Shown here piece after piece: positions 17,006 to 24,744 of a stretch of DNA of 64,000 bases; positions within the stretch are counted from its first letter, which is position 1; each line of letters starts with the position of its first letter. A program made the translations under genes and the position numbers. Source of the DNA: Flavobacterium pectinovorum (GTDB taxonomy: Bacteria > Bacteroidota > Bacteroidia > Flavobacteriales > Flavobacteriaceae); the NCBI RefSeq assembly GCF_900142715.1, contig NZ_FRBX01000001.1:930001-994000 (forward strand), given 5' to 3'. The notes beneath the pieces were generated by a model, which saw nothing but the letters and a program-made list of their open reading frames with translations, was not told the origin of the DNA and made no database searches.

Positions 17006-17449
17006 ATGCCATCAATAATAAATCAAAAATCAGTCAAAATATTTCTACGTTTGGCACTTTCAATTAGTTTTCTTTCGGCAGTTGCAGATTGATTCGGACT
17101 TTGGAGTAAACAGGTTTCAGCTTGGGGAAATTGGGAAAACTTCGTAGCATATACCAAAGTATTAAATCCGTTAATTCCTGAAAGTTTGATTAATCCGGTT
17201 GGAATTATTGCTACAGCAGCAGAAATTATTTTTCCTGTCTTTCTGCTTTTAGGTTTCAAGACTGAACTGTTTGCAAGACTTAGCGGTTTCTTATTATTGT
17301 TATTTGCTTTATCCATGACATTTTCAACAGGAATAAAAGGCGCTTTTGATTATTCGGTTTTTACATCTGCGGCAGCAGCTTTTTCTTTGAGCTTAATGAA
17401 AGAAAAATATCTTGAAATTGATGTTTATCTTCAGAATAAAAATAATTAA
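17006..17449 (+). pseudogene. DoxX-like membrane protein broken by an in-frame TGA
   Basis: The frame from the ATG at 17006 reads MPSIINQKSVKIFLRLALSI, then SFLSAVAD, stop (TGA, 17090-17092), then FGLWSKQVSAWGNWENFVAY and on to 17449. DoxX-family proteins usually have Arg at the stop position (ADRFG), so a single CGA-to-TGA change explains it. Everything after is intact, with three hydrophobic helices (VGIIATAAEIIFPVFLLLG, LSGFLLLLFALSMTF, FTSAAAAFSLSL). An internal TTG at 17186 could start an 87-aa remnant lacking the first helix. A sequencing error is the main alternative. Confidence 0.8.
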
Positions 17450-17457
17450 ATATAAAA

Positions 17458-18012
17458 ATGAATAAAACATTACTTGTCTGTTTATTATTAGTTAGTTACA
17501 ACTCTCATTCGCAAATAGGTGAAGGGCAAAAGTTTTGTGAAGAGTCTAAAATCGGTAATTATTTTCCCGTCACCTCCTATAATTTTAATAAAAAAATATT
17601 TTGGTATAAGACTTTTTATTATGAAGTAAAAAAAGGTACAAAAATTATTAATGGAAAGACGTACACTGAATTTGAACAAGAATGGGAAGATAAAAGGATT
17701 AGTTTATTGTATTTTCGAGAAGAAAATGGTGTTATATATCAATATAATCAAGATACAAAAGAAGAATCTATTAGATATAGCATTAATTTTAAAGAAGGAG
17801 ATAAATGGGAAACAGCAGATGGAAAAGATCACTATAAAATTATTTCATTTACCGGAGAGTTAAGAACTCCGTATTGCATATATAAAAACCTACTGGTAAT
17901 CGAAGCCAAAGTGAGTTATGGAAATTTTAAATTTTATTATTTTAGGGGTCATGGTTACATTGGTGCGACTAAAGATGATAAGTTGGTTTCTTGTGTAACT
18001 CCGGAAAGATAA
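17458..18012 (+). CDS. Hypothetical secreted protein
   Basis: The product is 184 residues with a signal peptide (MNKTLLVCLLLVSYNSHSQ) and no recognised domain. The mature part is beta-rich with many aromatic residues (KIFWYKTFYYEVKKGTKIINGKTYTEFEQEW, GNFKFYYFRGHGYIGATKDD). The GHGYIG loop near the C-terminus is typical of small Bacteroidetes secreted proteins of unknown role. It is 8 nt after the DoxX remnant and ends at a terminator. Confidence 0.7.
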   Translation: MNKTLLVCLLLVSYNSHSQIGEGQKFCEESKIGNYFPVTSYNFNKKIFWYKTFYYEVKKGTKIINGKTYTEFEQEWEDKRISLLYFREENGVIYQYNQDTKEESIRYSINFKEGDKWETADGKDHYKIISFTGELRTPYCIYKNLLVIEAKVSYGNFKFYYFRGHGYIGATKDDKLVSCVTPER

Positions 18013-18037
18013 CTCAAAACTCATAACTTCAAAACAA

Positions 18038-18070
18038 AAAATCCCAATTCAACAGAATTTGGGATTTTTT
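18038..18070 (+). terminator. Intrinsic terminator
   Basis: AAATCCCAATTC pairs with GAATTTGGGATTT (one bulge) around a 4-nt loop and is followed by a T-run. It ends the small-gene run at 15-18 kb. Confidence 0.8.
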
Positions 18071-18200
18071 GTTTTAAGAACCCTTTGATGTATAGTTAAT
18101 TATGAAAGTATGCAAAAGAATTATATAACGAATTCCAGGCTGTTTTTAAGGAACTTTGATATTACGCTTTACGGAGTACTAACCACAAAATTTAATCGTC

Positions 18201-18440
18201 ATGCAAAATTCAGGAATTAAGAACAAAGAACATTACGAGACTCTTATACACAAGGTTTTAAGTAACGAAAAATATGGACAAACTGCTAATTCTTCTAACG
18301 TTGGAGAAAAAAGCGGAAGAACAAAACCATATGAGGAATGGACGAAAGAAGAGCTCTATCAGCAAGCCAGAAAAGTTGGTGTGGAAGGCCGCTCTTATAT
18401 GAATAAAAGAAACTTAATCAAATCATTACGAAATAACTAG
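18201..18440 (+). CDS. SAP/Rho-N-like small DNA-binding protein
   Basis: The protein has 79 residues and is basic. The C-terminal half (PYEEWTKEELYQQARKVGVEGRSYMNKRNLIKSLRN) resembles the helix-extended-loop-helix of Rho N-terminal or SAP domains, which bind nucleic acid. It is 28 nt upstream of topoisomerase IB on the same strand, so the two are likely co-transcribed. A chromatin or DNA-repair accessory role is inferred. Confidence 0.75.
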   Translation: MQNSGIKNKEHYETLIHKVLSNEKYGQTANSSNVGEKSGRTKPYEEWTKEELYQQARKVGVEGRSYMNKRNLIKSLRNN

Positions 18441-18468
18441 AATGCAAAATTTATATCTTCAATAAATT

Positions 18469-19554
18469 ATGAATGCCAAACTCTCTCAGGAAAAATTAAT
18501 GAAACAATTGATACAGTCACCTCAATTGGTTCTAGAAAAATTAGATTTAGTATATGTAAGCGATAACAGCTTAACGATCGAGCGTTGCAGAGAAGGCGAG
18601 GGGTTTGTTTATAAAAAAAACGGAAGATGTATAAAAGCAAAAAACGAAATAAAACGCTTTAACAGCCTCGTGCTTCCGCCTGCGTGGGAAAAAGTGCGAA
18701 TTGCAGATTTGTCAAACGGTCATCTTCAGGCTGTTGGAACGGATGTTAAAAACAGAAAACAATACCGTTATCATCCAAAATGGAATCTTATCAGAAATCA
18801 GACTAAATTTTATAAAATAGCCGAATTTGGAAAATACCTCCCAAAAATAAGAGAACAGGTCGATCAGGATCTTGCTCAGAAAGAGTGGTGTAAAAACAAA
18901 GTTACAGCACTTGTAATTCGCTTAATGGAAGAAACGCATATCAGAATCGGAAATGAAAAATATGCGAAAGACAACAAATCGTACGGACTTTCGACATTAA
19001 GAAAAAAGCACATTAACATCGACAAAAATACGCTACGTTTTGAATTCGTTGGAAAAAAAGGCGTAAAACATACTATAACGACCAGAAACAAACAACTGGT
19101 TAAACTGGTAGGGCGATGTGAAGAAATTCCGGGTATGGAAGTTTTTAAATATTATGATGAAAATGGCGAACGCAAAGTTTTAGATAGTCATATGGTGAAT
19201 TCTTATCTGCATGATATTACAGGAAAATATTTTAGCGCCAAGGATTTTAGAACATGGGGAGCATCCTTAATATTTTTCGAAACTTTAATGGAAATCGGGA
19301 CAACAACCGAAGAAAAAGAAATTAAAAAGAATATTCTGGACGCTTTTGAAACTACAGCCGAGTCTTTGGGAAATACAAAAAATGTATGTAAAAACTATTA
19401 TGTACATCCGCTCATTGTGGCAAGTTATGAAGATGGATCAATTCAGCAATATTTTGATCGCGCAAAAAAATGCCGAAGCAATCAGCCGCATTTTTCGCAT
19501 TCTGAAATTGCTTTTTCAGAATTAATAGGCAATTTTCAGCCCGAATTTTCATAA
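18469..19554 (+). CDS. DNA topoisomerase IB (eukaryotic/poxvirus type)
   Basis: The protein has 361 residues. The N-terminal DNA-binding part contains RYHPKWNLIRNQTKFYKIAEFGKYLPKIR. The catalytic core has the Arg/Lys pentad elements (ALVIRLMEETHIRIGNEKYA; LRKKHINID; FRTWGASLIFFETLM), and the nucleophilic Tyr lies in NVCKNYYVHPLIV near residue 309. It relaxes supercoils by a 3'-phosphotyrosyl nick. Bacterial copies are scattered and often lie with stress or repair genes, as here. Confidence 0.95.
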   Translation: MNAKLSQEKLMKQLIQSPQLVLEKLDLVYVSDNSLTIERCREGEGFVYKKNGRCIKAKNEIKRFNSLVLPPAWEKVRIADLSNGHLQAVGTDVKNRKQYRYHPKWNLIRNQTKFYKIAEFGKYLPKIREQVDQDLAQKEWCKNKVTALVIRLMEETHIRIGNEKYAKDNKSYGLSTLRKKHINIDKNTLRFEFVGKKGVKHTITTRNKQLVKLVGRCEEIPGMEVFKYYDENGERKVLDSHMVNSYLHDITGKYFSAKDFRTWGASLIFFETLMEIGTTTEEKEIKKNILDAFETTAESLGNTKNVCKNYYVHPLIVASYEDGSIQQYFDRAKKCRSNQPHFSHSEIAFSELIGNFQPEFS

Positions 19555-19650
19555 TGAAACGGATTGAGCTAATAATTGAACGTTTTGAGTTAACAGTTTC
19601 CTTTTTTATGTAGCAACTTTGAGAAATATAAAAGGATTCAAGTTGGGGAC

Positions 19651-19686
19651 AAAACGACACATTACCATTGGTACATGTGTCGTTTT
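19651..19686. terminator. Stem-loop after topoisomerase IB
   Basis: A perfect 12-bp stem AAAACGACACAT (19651-19662) / ATGTGTCGTTTT (19675-19686) has a 12-nt loop. It probably ends the topoisomerase transcript. It lies 26 nt before the DUF5661 gene. Confidence 0.65.
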
Positions 19687-19711
19687 AATTTAAACTAATA
19701 ATCTAAATAAA

Positions 19712-20359
19712 ATGGGAACAAAAAGTGGCGCTTATCAGGATGTTTATATCAAAAGAGATGACAAAATCGTAAGCTTAAAAAATGATGTAACAGATTTTTG
19801 TGAGAAATATATAAAACCTGTTCATCCTGAAAATTGGGATTGGTCGGTAAGAGATTTTGAAAATCCTGAAAATGATCCAACAATTGATGAAGCGCGTGCT
19901 ATTGCGGCTGTCGTTTACAGAGATTTAAGCGAAGATAAAGATACAGATGTTGATCTTTCGACTATGGATAATGTTGAAGCTATTAAGGCTTATTTGAATC
20001 CAAAAAGCAAGCACGAACGATTTAATATGGAAGAGTTTGCCTTTGCCTTAAAAGTAGAACTTGAACATGGCAGGGTAAGAGACGTAAATGTAACCAACAA
20101 TCATCCGTTTTTAACCGCTATGATTGCGCTTGCACATATGACAGAAAGTTTAACGTATTACAAAAGACTGGCCGTTATGGAAGCACAAGGCGAAATTTTT
20201 GAGATTATGCGAAAAATCGAAAGCTCAGAAACCGGAAAAGAAGAATGGTATAAAGAATTAGGCAAAGCCGAAATCGAATTAACAGAAGCCCGATTAGGTC
20301 TTGCAGAACGTTTGGAGAGAATGGACGATATCCCAACTTTAACTAAAATTGGGGACTAA
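19712..20359 (+). CDS. DUF5661-type protein
   Basis: The product is 215 residues, soluble. The motif EFAFALKVELEHGRVRDVNVTNNHPFLTAMIALAHMTESLTYYKRLAVME matches DUF5661, a short helical domain with conserved ELEHG and HL..YY residues found in viruses and bacteria. The function is unknown; the conserved His and Glu could bind metal. The C-terminus is a charged helix. It stands alone behind its own terminator. Confidence 0.75.
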   Translation: MGTKSGAYQDVYIKRDDKIVSLKNDVTDFCEKYIKPVHPENWDWSVRDFENPENDPTIDEARAIAAVVYRDLSEDKDTDVDLSTMDNVEAIKAYLNPKSKHERFNMEEFAFALKVELEHGRVRDVNVTNNHPFLTAMIALAHMTESLTYYKRLAVMEAQGEIFEIMRKIESSETGKEEWYKELGKAEIELTEARLGLAERLERMDDIPTLTKIGD

Positions 20360-20380
20360 AAAAACTGCTTAAGGCAAAAA

Positions 20381-20413
20381 AACGCCGTTACTAATTTTAG
20401 TAACGGCGTTTTT
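20381..20413. terminator. Bidirectional intrinsic terminator
   Basis: AACGCCGTTACTA / TAGTAACGGCGTT with a short loop and flanking A and T runs lies between the convergent DUF5661 (+) and acidic-protein (-) genes. Confidence 0.88.
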
Positions 20414-20430
20414 TTAATCTATATTTTCGA

Positions 20431-21069
20431 TTAGAATTTTCTGGGATCGTTATCATTATAATCATCTCCAGAATCTTCTTCCTCGATTTCTCCCGGTTCC
20501 AAATCGTCTTCTAAATCATCATCGTCATCATCAGGATCTAATTCCTGTAAATCCTCATCTGATTCTGTTAATTCTTCAGAGTCTGAAGGATTGTCGAATT
20601 CATCGTTAAGGTTATCTGCATTTTCATCATAAAGAAGATCTCCTGTAGTGTGCGTGTGATCGTCAAGTTCTTCTTCTTCTTCTCTGTCATCTTCATATTC
20701 TTCCTCATCTTCCTCATCAAATTCATCTGCAGAATTGGTAAAATCATCATTTACATTATCTGATGGGTTATCAAATTCATCATTTAAATCATCTGCGTCA
20801 TCTACCAGATCGCCCGGTTGATGAAAATCGTCATCCAAATCGTCTAAATCATCTTCATTTGTAATACGTTCCTGATCCGGAATGGCTTTATTAGGATCAT
20901 ATCCATTTATAGTAAAACCATAATTTTTAACATCACCCTGATGACTAGCTCTTCTGATTTCGTCATTATTATAGAGCTTCTCGTTCATAATATTGTTTTG
21001 TCTGTTTAAATTTTGATTTCGCGGATCTCTATTTTCTACAGTACTATTTCTTTTATCAGTAGTTTCCAT
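20431..21069 (-). CDS. Highly acidic low-complexity protein
   Basis: The protein has 212 residues. After an Asn-rich start (NRDPRNQNLNRQNNIMNEKL) the rest is dominated by Asp and Glu, with repeated units LNDEFDNPSD / VNDDFTNSAD. There is no signal peptide or membrane segment. It is intrinsically disordered by composition. Such proteins may act as DNA mimics, counter-ion buffers or calcium binders, but none can be chosen here. A -7-like TAGATTTG lies on the minus strand at 21106-21099. It sits between DUF5661 and the stress ferritin-like gene. Confidence 0.8.
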   Translation of the reverse strand: METTDKRNSTVENRDPRNQNLNRQNNIMNEKLYNNDEIRRASHQGDVKNYGFTINGYDPNKAIPDQERITNEDDLDDLDDDFHQPGDLVDDADDLNDEFDNPSDNVNDDFTNSADEFDEEDEEEYEDDREEEEELDDHTHTTGDLLYDENADNLNDEFDNPSDSEELTESDEDLQELDPDDDDDDLEDDLEPGEIEEEDSGDDYNDNDPRKF

Positions 21070-21098
21070 GACAAGTTAATTTTATTGTTCGTATAATA

Positions 21099-21106
21099 CA
21101 AATCTA
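21099..21106 (-). promoter_or_regulatory. Candidate -7 box (TAGATTTG) for the acidic-protein gene
   Basis: TAGATTTG on the minus strand fits TAnnTTTG and lies about 30 nt before the ATG at 21069. No TTG is found at the usual -33 distance. The 16-bp CTTATAGAATTAAAAT element lies about 20 nt further upstream. Confidence 0.35.
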
Positions 21107-21259
21107 ATTACTAAGGTGTAGGATTGTCTTATAGAATTAAAATCGCTAATTCTATAATTCACAGATGATTATATTGTAAATAATGTAAGAAATACTATAA
21201 CTGATTGCTACTAATCAAAAGTACTTTTACAATTATTAATAACAATTAAATTATTTATC

Positions 21260-21850
21260 ATGGAAACTAAAAATAAGAAACAGACTACGACAAAAAAAGC
21301 TGCACCAAAACAAACAACAAAAGCAGGAGTAACAAAACCAAAATCAAATGCTGCATCCGGACTTACAGAACTGTTTGAAGATGGATTAAAAGACATTTAT
21401 TGGGCAGAAAAAGCTTTGACAAAAGCGCTTCCCCTAATGGCAAAAAATGCAACATCTGCAGAACTAATTGATGCGATTACAAACCATTTAACAGAAACTG
21501 AAGAACATGTAGCCAGATTGGAACAGGTTTTTGCAAGTATTGGTAAAAAAGCAACTGCAAAAAAATGCGATGCAATGGAGGGGTTAATTGAAGAAGGTAA
21601 GAGTATCCTTGAAGAAACTGAAGTTGGCGTTGTTCGTGATGCAGGAATTATTGCTGCCAGCCAGAAAATCGAACATTATGAAATTGCGACTTATGGAACT
21701 TTAAGACAATTTGCAGAAACACTTGGTCTTACAGAAGCCGCTTCCTTATTAGAATTAACTCTTGACGAAGAAAAAGGCGCAGATAAACTATTGACAGAAG
21801 TTGCTGTAAATGCAATTAATGTTGAGGCTGCCGAAGAAGATGAAGCTTAG
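21260..21850 (+). CDS. YciE/YciF ferritin-like stress protein (DUF892)
   Basis: The product is 196 residues. A Lys/Thr/Ala-rich disordered tail (residues 1-35) precedes the DUF892 four-helix bundle: LTELFEDGLKDIYWAEKALTKALPLMAKNATSAEL, ETEEHVARLEQVFASIGKKATAKKCDAMEGLIEEG, RDAGIIAASQKIEHYEIATYGTLRQFAETLG, EEKGADKLLTEVA. The family has paired Glu/His metal-site residues and is induced by osmotic and other stress, though its reaction is unknown. The basic tail could bind DNA (inference). Confidence 0.93.
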   Translation: METKNKKQTTTKKAAPKQTTKAGVTKPKSNAASGLTELFEDGLKDIYWAEKALTKALPLMAKNATSAELIDAITNHLTETEEHVARLEQVFASIGKKATAKKCDAMEGLIEEGKSILEETEVGVVRDAGIIAASQKIEHYEIATYGTLRQFAETLGLTEAASLLELTLDEEKGADKLLTEVAVNAINVEAAEEDEA

Positions 21851-21868
21851 TTTTCAAAATATCTAAAA

Positions 21869-21898
21869 AGTGCAGTAATAAAAGCTGCACTTTTTTTT
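21869..21898 (+). terminator. Intrinsic terminator of yciF-like gene
   Basis: AAGTGCAG / CTGCACTT stem with an 8-nt loop is followed by a run of eight T. Confidence 0.88.
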
Positions 21899-21935
21899 CA
21901 TTTTTTAAAATTTAAATCAAAAAATATTATTCATT

Positions 21936-22667
21936 ATGCCCGAAGGTCCGTCTATCGTAATTCTAAAAGAAGAAACTGAGCAATTTTCAGGAAAAAAAGT
22001 GATTTCGGTTTCTGGAAACAGCGCTATTGATTTAGAGCGAATAGAAGGTAAAGTTATACAAGCGATTAAAACATGGGGAAAACATTATTTAATTTGTTTT
22101 GATGATTTTACGGTTAAGATTCATTTGCTAATGTTTGGCACTTATCGTATTAATGAAAGAAAAGAAACCATACCCAGATTAAGTATCGTTTTCTCAAATG
22201 GAGAACTTAATTTTTATACCTGTTCGGTTAAAATTTTAGAAGGTGATATTAATCTGCATTATGATTGGGAAGAAGATGTAATGAATATAAAATGGAGTCC
22301 TGAAAAAGCAAAGCTAAGTCTGGAGAAAATTCCGAATAAGATGATTTGTGATGCGGTTTTAGATCAGAATATATTTTCTGGCGTTGGTAATATTATTAAA
22401 AATGAAGTTTTATACCGATGCCATGTTCATCCGGAATCTTTAACAGGGAAAATTCCACACGATAAAATAGACGAAATAATTGATGAATGCTCCATTTACA
22501 GTTTCGAATTTTTAGAATGGAAAAAGAAATCTGAATTAAAAAAACACTGGCTGGCACATACAAAAAAAATTTGTTTAAGATGCAGTCTTCCTTTTATAAA
22601 AAAACATACCGGCACAAAAAAACGCAGTAGTTTTTTCTGTACCAACTGTCAACAATTATACATATGA
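21936..22667 (+). CDS. Nei/Fpg-family DNA glycosylase (endonuclease VIII-like)
   Basis: The protein has 243 residues. The N-terminal MPEGPSIVIL supplies the catalytic Pro2 and Glu3 typical of Nei-type enzymes. The H2TH segment includes ILDQ-like VLDQNIFSGVGNIIKNEVLYRCHVHPES. The C-terminus has a zinc finger (CLRCSLPFIKKHTGTKKRSSFFCTNC) with its beta-hairpin lysines and arginines. It removes oxidised bases and nicks DNA. Its stop overlaps the DUF72 start (ATGA), indicating coupled translation. Confidence 0.93.
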   Translation: MPEGPSIVILKEETEQFSGKKVISVSGNSAIDLERIEGKVIQAIKTWGKHYLICFDDFTVKIHLLMFGTYRINERKETIPRLSIVFSNGELNFYTCSVKILEGDINLHYDWEEDVMNIKWSPEKAKLSLEKIPNKMICDAVLDQNIFSGVGNIIKNEVLYRCHVHPESLTGKIPHDKIDEIIDECSIYSFEFLEWKKKSELKKHWLAHTKKICLRCSLPFIKKHTGTKKRSSFFCTNCQQLYI

Positions 22668-23389
22668 AAAAAGTAATAAAAATAGGATGTTCAAGTTATA
22701 ATAACCGTTTTTGGAAAGGTATTTTTTATCCGGAAGATTTACCAACCAAAAATTGGTTCAATTTTTATTGTCGCCATTTTAAGACCTATGAAATGAATGG
22801 TACTTTTTATAAATTTCCAACAATCAGAATAATGGAAAACTGGTATAAAAAAGCACCGGATAATTTTTTGTTTTCAGTAAAAGTTCCCAAAGAAATCACG
22901 CACATTAAAAAGCTGGTGGATTGCAAAGAGCAAATCACAGAATTTTATAATGTATGTGATGATGGTTTAGAAGAAAAACTAGGCTGTATTCTTTTTCAGT
23001 TTCCTCCAAGTTTTGATTATACCGAAGAAAGGCTTTATACTATTATTAAAACATTAGATAAAAGCTTTAAAAATGTAGTTGAATTTCGGCATAAAAGCTG
23101 GTGGAATCAGGAAGTTTGGAATGCTTTTCAACAAAACAAAATAACCTTTTGCAGTGTAAGTTATCCAGGATTGCCAGAAGATATTTTAACCCAATTTCCG
23201 CTTATCTATGTTCGTTTTCATGGAAATAAAAAACTGTTTTATTCGAGTTATTCTTCTGAAGAATTAGAAAATGTAAAAAAGAAAATTGAGGATAAATCAG
23301 GTTTCGTTTATTTTAATAACACAGCAAGCGAAGCAGGAATTTTGAATGCTTTGGAGTTTAAAAATATGGAATTAACTGTAAAAAATTAA
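22664..23389 (+). CDS. DUF72 (YecE-like) TIM-barrel protein
   Basis: The product is 241 residues. Landmarks are GCSSYNNRFWKGIFYPEDLP at the start, EMNGTFYKFPTIRIMENWYKKAPDNFLFSVKVPKEITH, LGCILFQFPPSF, VVEFRHKSWW, and YVRFHGN near the end. DUF72 adopts a TIM-barrel-like fold; its reaction is not established. The 4-bp overlap with the glycosylase gene suggests a shared DNA-repair role. Its stop codon lies inside the left arm of the following hairpin. Confidence 0.92.
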   Translation: MKKVIKIGCSSYNNRFWKGIFYPEDLPTKNWFNFYCRHFKTYEMNGTFYKFPTIRIMENWYKKAPDNFLFSVKVPKEITHIKKLVDCKEQITEFYNVCDDGLEEKLGCILFQFPPSFDYTEERLYTIIKTLDKSFKNVVEFRHKSWWNQEVWNAFQQNKITFCSVSYPGLPEDILTQFPLIYVRFHGNKKLFYSSYSSEELENVKKKIEDKSGFVYFNNTASEAGILNALEFKNMELTVKN

Positions 23390-23483
23390 CCGCAAAGTTC
23401 GCAAGGATTTACGCAAGGTTAGCAAAGTTTTTTAAGCTTTGCGTTGTGACCTTTGCGTAAATCCTTGCGAACTTTGCGGTTAA
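23386..23483. repeat. Long inverted repeat (AACCGCAAAGTTCGCAAGG type)
   Basis: The arms are 23386-23418 and 23450-23483, about 31 bp of near-perfect pairing (AACCGCAAAGTTCGCAAGGA ... GCGGTTAA). The left arm contains the DUF72 stop codon. Related elements occur at 28643-28758 and in 42100-42370. Confidence 0.85.
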
Positions 23484-23503
23484 AATTTATGTGTTTGAAA
23501 TAA

Positions 23504-24007
23504 CTATAATTTCAAACTTCCCTCAATTCCGTCATCCATTGTTTTTCCGGTAACAAAAGCGGCGGTCATTTTTGCAATAGCAACCATTTTTCCGTTTTTA
23601 TTGTTCCAGTAATAACCATCTTCAGGAATTACTTTAATAATGCTCAAATTTGGATCATCTTCGCCGCCCGGCATCCATACTTTTATAATAGGATCATATA
23701 ATTCGTGAATTATTTCAGGATTGTACAAAATGCTGGCAGTTCCATGTAAGGTTAAAAATTTATCATGCGGTTCAGAAAAAAATATTTCAACCGTTGGATT
23801 TTGTGTAATCTCTGCATTTTGGCTGCTATTTCTATCAGATAAAAACCAAAGCTGACCCAGATCGTCAATTTTTTGAACAGACATTGGTCGCGATTGTAAT
23901 TTATTTTCAAGATTATAAGTACACAGCATGCATGTTTTTATATTTTCTGCAAGATCTTTTATTTTATCTACAGCAAATTCGTTTGTAAGGTCTTTATGAT
24001 CTCCCAT
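23504..24007 (-). CDS. General stress protein, pyridoxamine-phosphate-oxidase-like flavin fold
   Basis: The protein has 167 residues. KIKDLAENIKTCMLCTYNLENKLQSRPMSVQKID and LWFLSDRNSSQNAEITQNPTVEIFFSEPHDKFLTLHGTASI fit the split-barrel 'general stress protein 26' subfamily, which binds FMN, FAD or heme-like cofactors. ATP-independent redox roles have been proposed for the family; the substrate here is unknown. It shares the divergent spacer with the response regulator. Confidence 0.9.
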   Translation of the reverse strand: MGDHKDLTNEFAVDKIKDLAENIKTCMLCTYNLENKLQSRPMSVQKIDDLGQLWFLSDRNSSQNAEITQNPTVEIFFSEPHDKFLTLHGTASILYNPEIIHELYDPIIKVWMPGGEDDPNLSIIKVIPEDGYYWNNKNGKMVAIAKMTAAFVTGKTMDDGIEGSLKL

Positions 24008-24190
24008 GGCTCTATATTTTAAGTTATTTGTAAAGTTTTTTCAAAACTAATTTGACTGTCGTACAAAAGGTATTTTTGAAAAATTATTATATGTAAAGTT
24101 GCTGTTTTTTAGATTTTTAGTTCTTATAGAATTAAAATTATAAGTTATGAGATTTCTATTATTTACTTTTTTGTGAGAATTTAAAATCAA

Positions 24191-24222
24191 TTGTTATATT
24201 TTATTTATTTGAATTATCTTTG
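24191..24222 (+). promoter_or_regulatory. Promoter of the single-domain response regulator
   Basis: TTG (24191-24193) lies 21 nt before TATCTTTG (24215-24222), a good match to the Bacteroidetes consensus. Initiation would be near 24229, upstream of the ATG at 24250 but downstream of the frame's earliest start at 24220. This supports the 24250 start. Confidence 0.65.
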
Positions 24223-24249
24223 GTCCGTAATTATACCACTTTCACATAT

Positions 24250-24681
24250 ATGACAGATTTGACCGTATTTTATACCGATGATGATGAAGATGATTTGAGC
24301 ATTTTCGCCGATGCTGTTGAATCATTGCCTAAGAAAATTGATCTTTTAACTTATAATGGCGGAGAGAAATTATTAACGGCAATTTATAATCCGCCGCCAA
24401 CTCCACATGTTGTTTTTTTAGATTTAAATATGCCTGGTAAAAATGGTTTTGATGTTTTGGCAGAACTTAGAAATTCTGAAGATAAAAAAGACATTCCAAT
24501 TGTTATTTTTTCTACTTCAAATGAGCCTGGTATTATAGAAAAATGCCGTACACTTGGTGCTAATTTTTTTATTACCAAGCCAGTTTTAATGAAAGATATT
24601 GTAAAATCTATAGAACATGCTCTGGAAATTGATTGGAAAAACTTCGTTCCCGGACCTAAAAACTTTGTTTACAAATCATAA
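24250..24681 (+). CDS. Single-domain response regulator (REC)
   Basis: The product is 143 residues from the ATG at 24250. The acidic pocket is TDDDEDD, the phospho-acceptor Asp58 in VVFLDLNMPGKNGFD, then the switch residue in IVIFSTSN and Lys in FITKPV. No output domain follows. Stand-alone REC proteins of this kind (Rcp1-like) usually serve PAS/phytochrome-type kinases. The convergent multi-PAS kinase just downstream is the natural partner (inference). Confidence 0.93.
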   Translation: MTDLTVFYTDDDEDDLSIFADAVESLPKKIDLLTYNGGEKLLTAIYNPPPTPHVVFLDLNMPGKNGFDVLAELRNSEDKKDIPIVIFSTSNEPGIIEKCRTLGANFFITKPVLMKDIVKSIEHALEIDWKNFVPGPKNFVYKS

Positions 24682-24703
24682 ATAAACAGTGTAACAGATA
24701 AAA

Positions 24704-24741
24704 AAAACACCAAATTCAAAATAGAGTTTTGGTGTTTTTTT
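24704..24741. terminator. Bidirectional intrinsic terminator
   Basis: AAAACACCAAA / TTTTGGTGTTTT stem between the convergent response-regulator (+) and kinase (-) genes, with A/T runs on both sides. Confidence 0.85.
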
Positions 24742-24744
24742 ATT

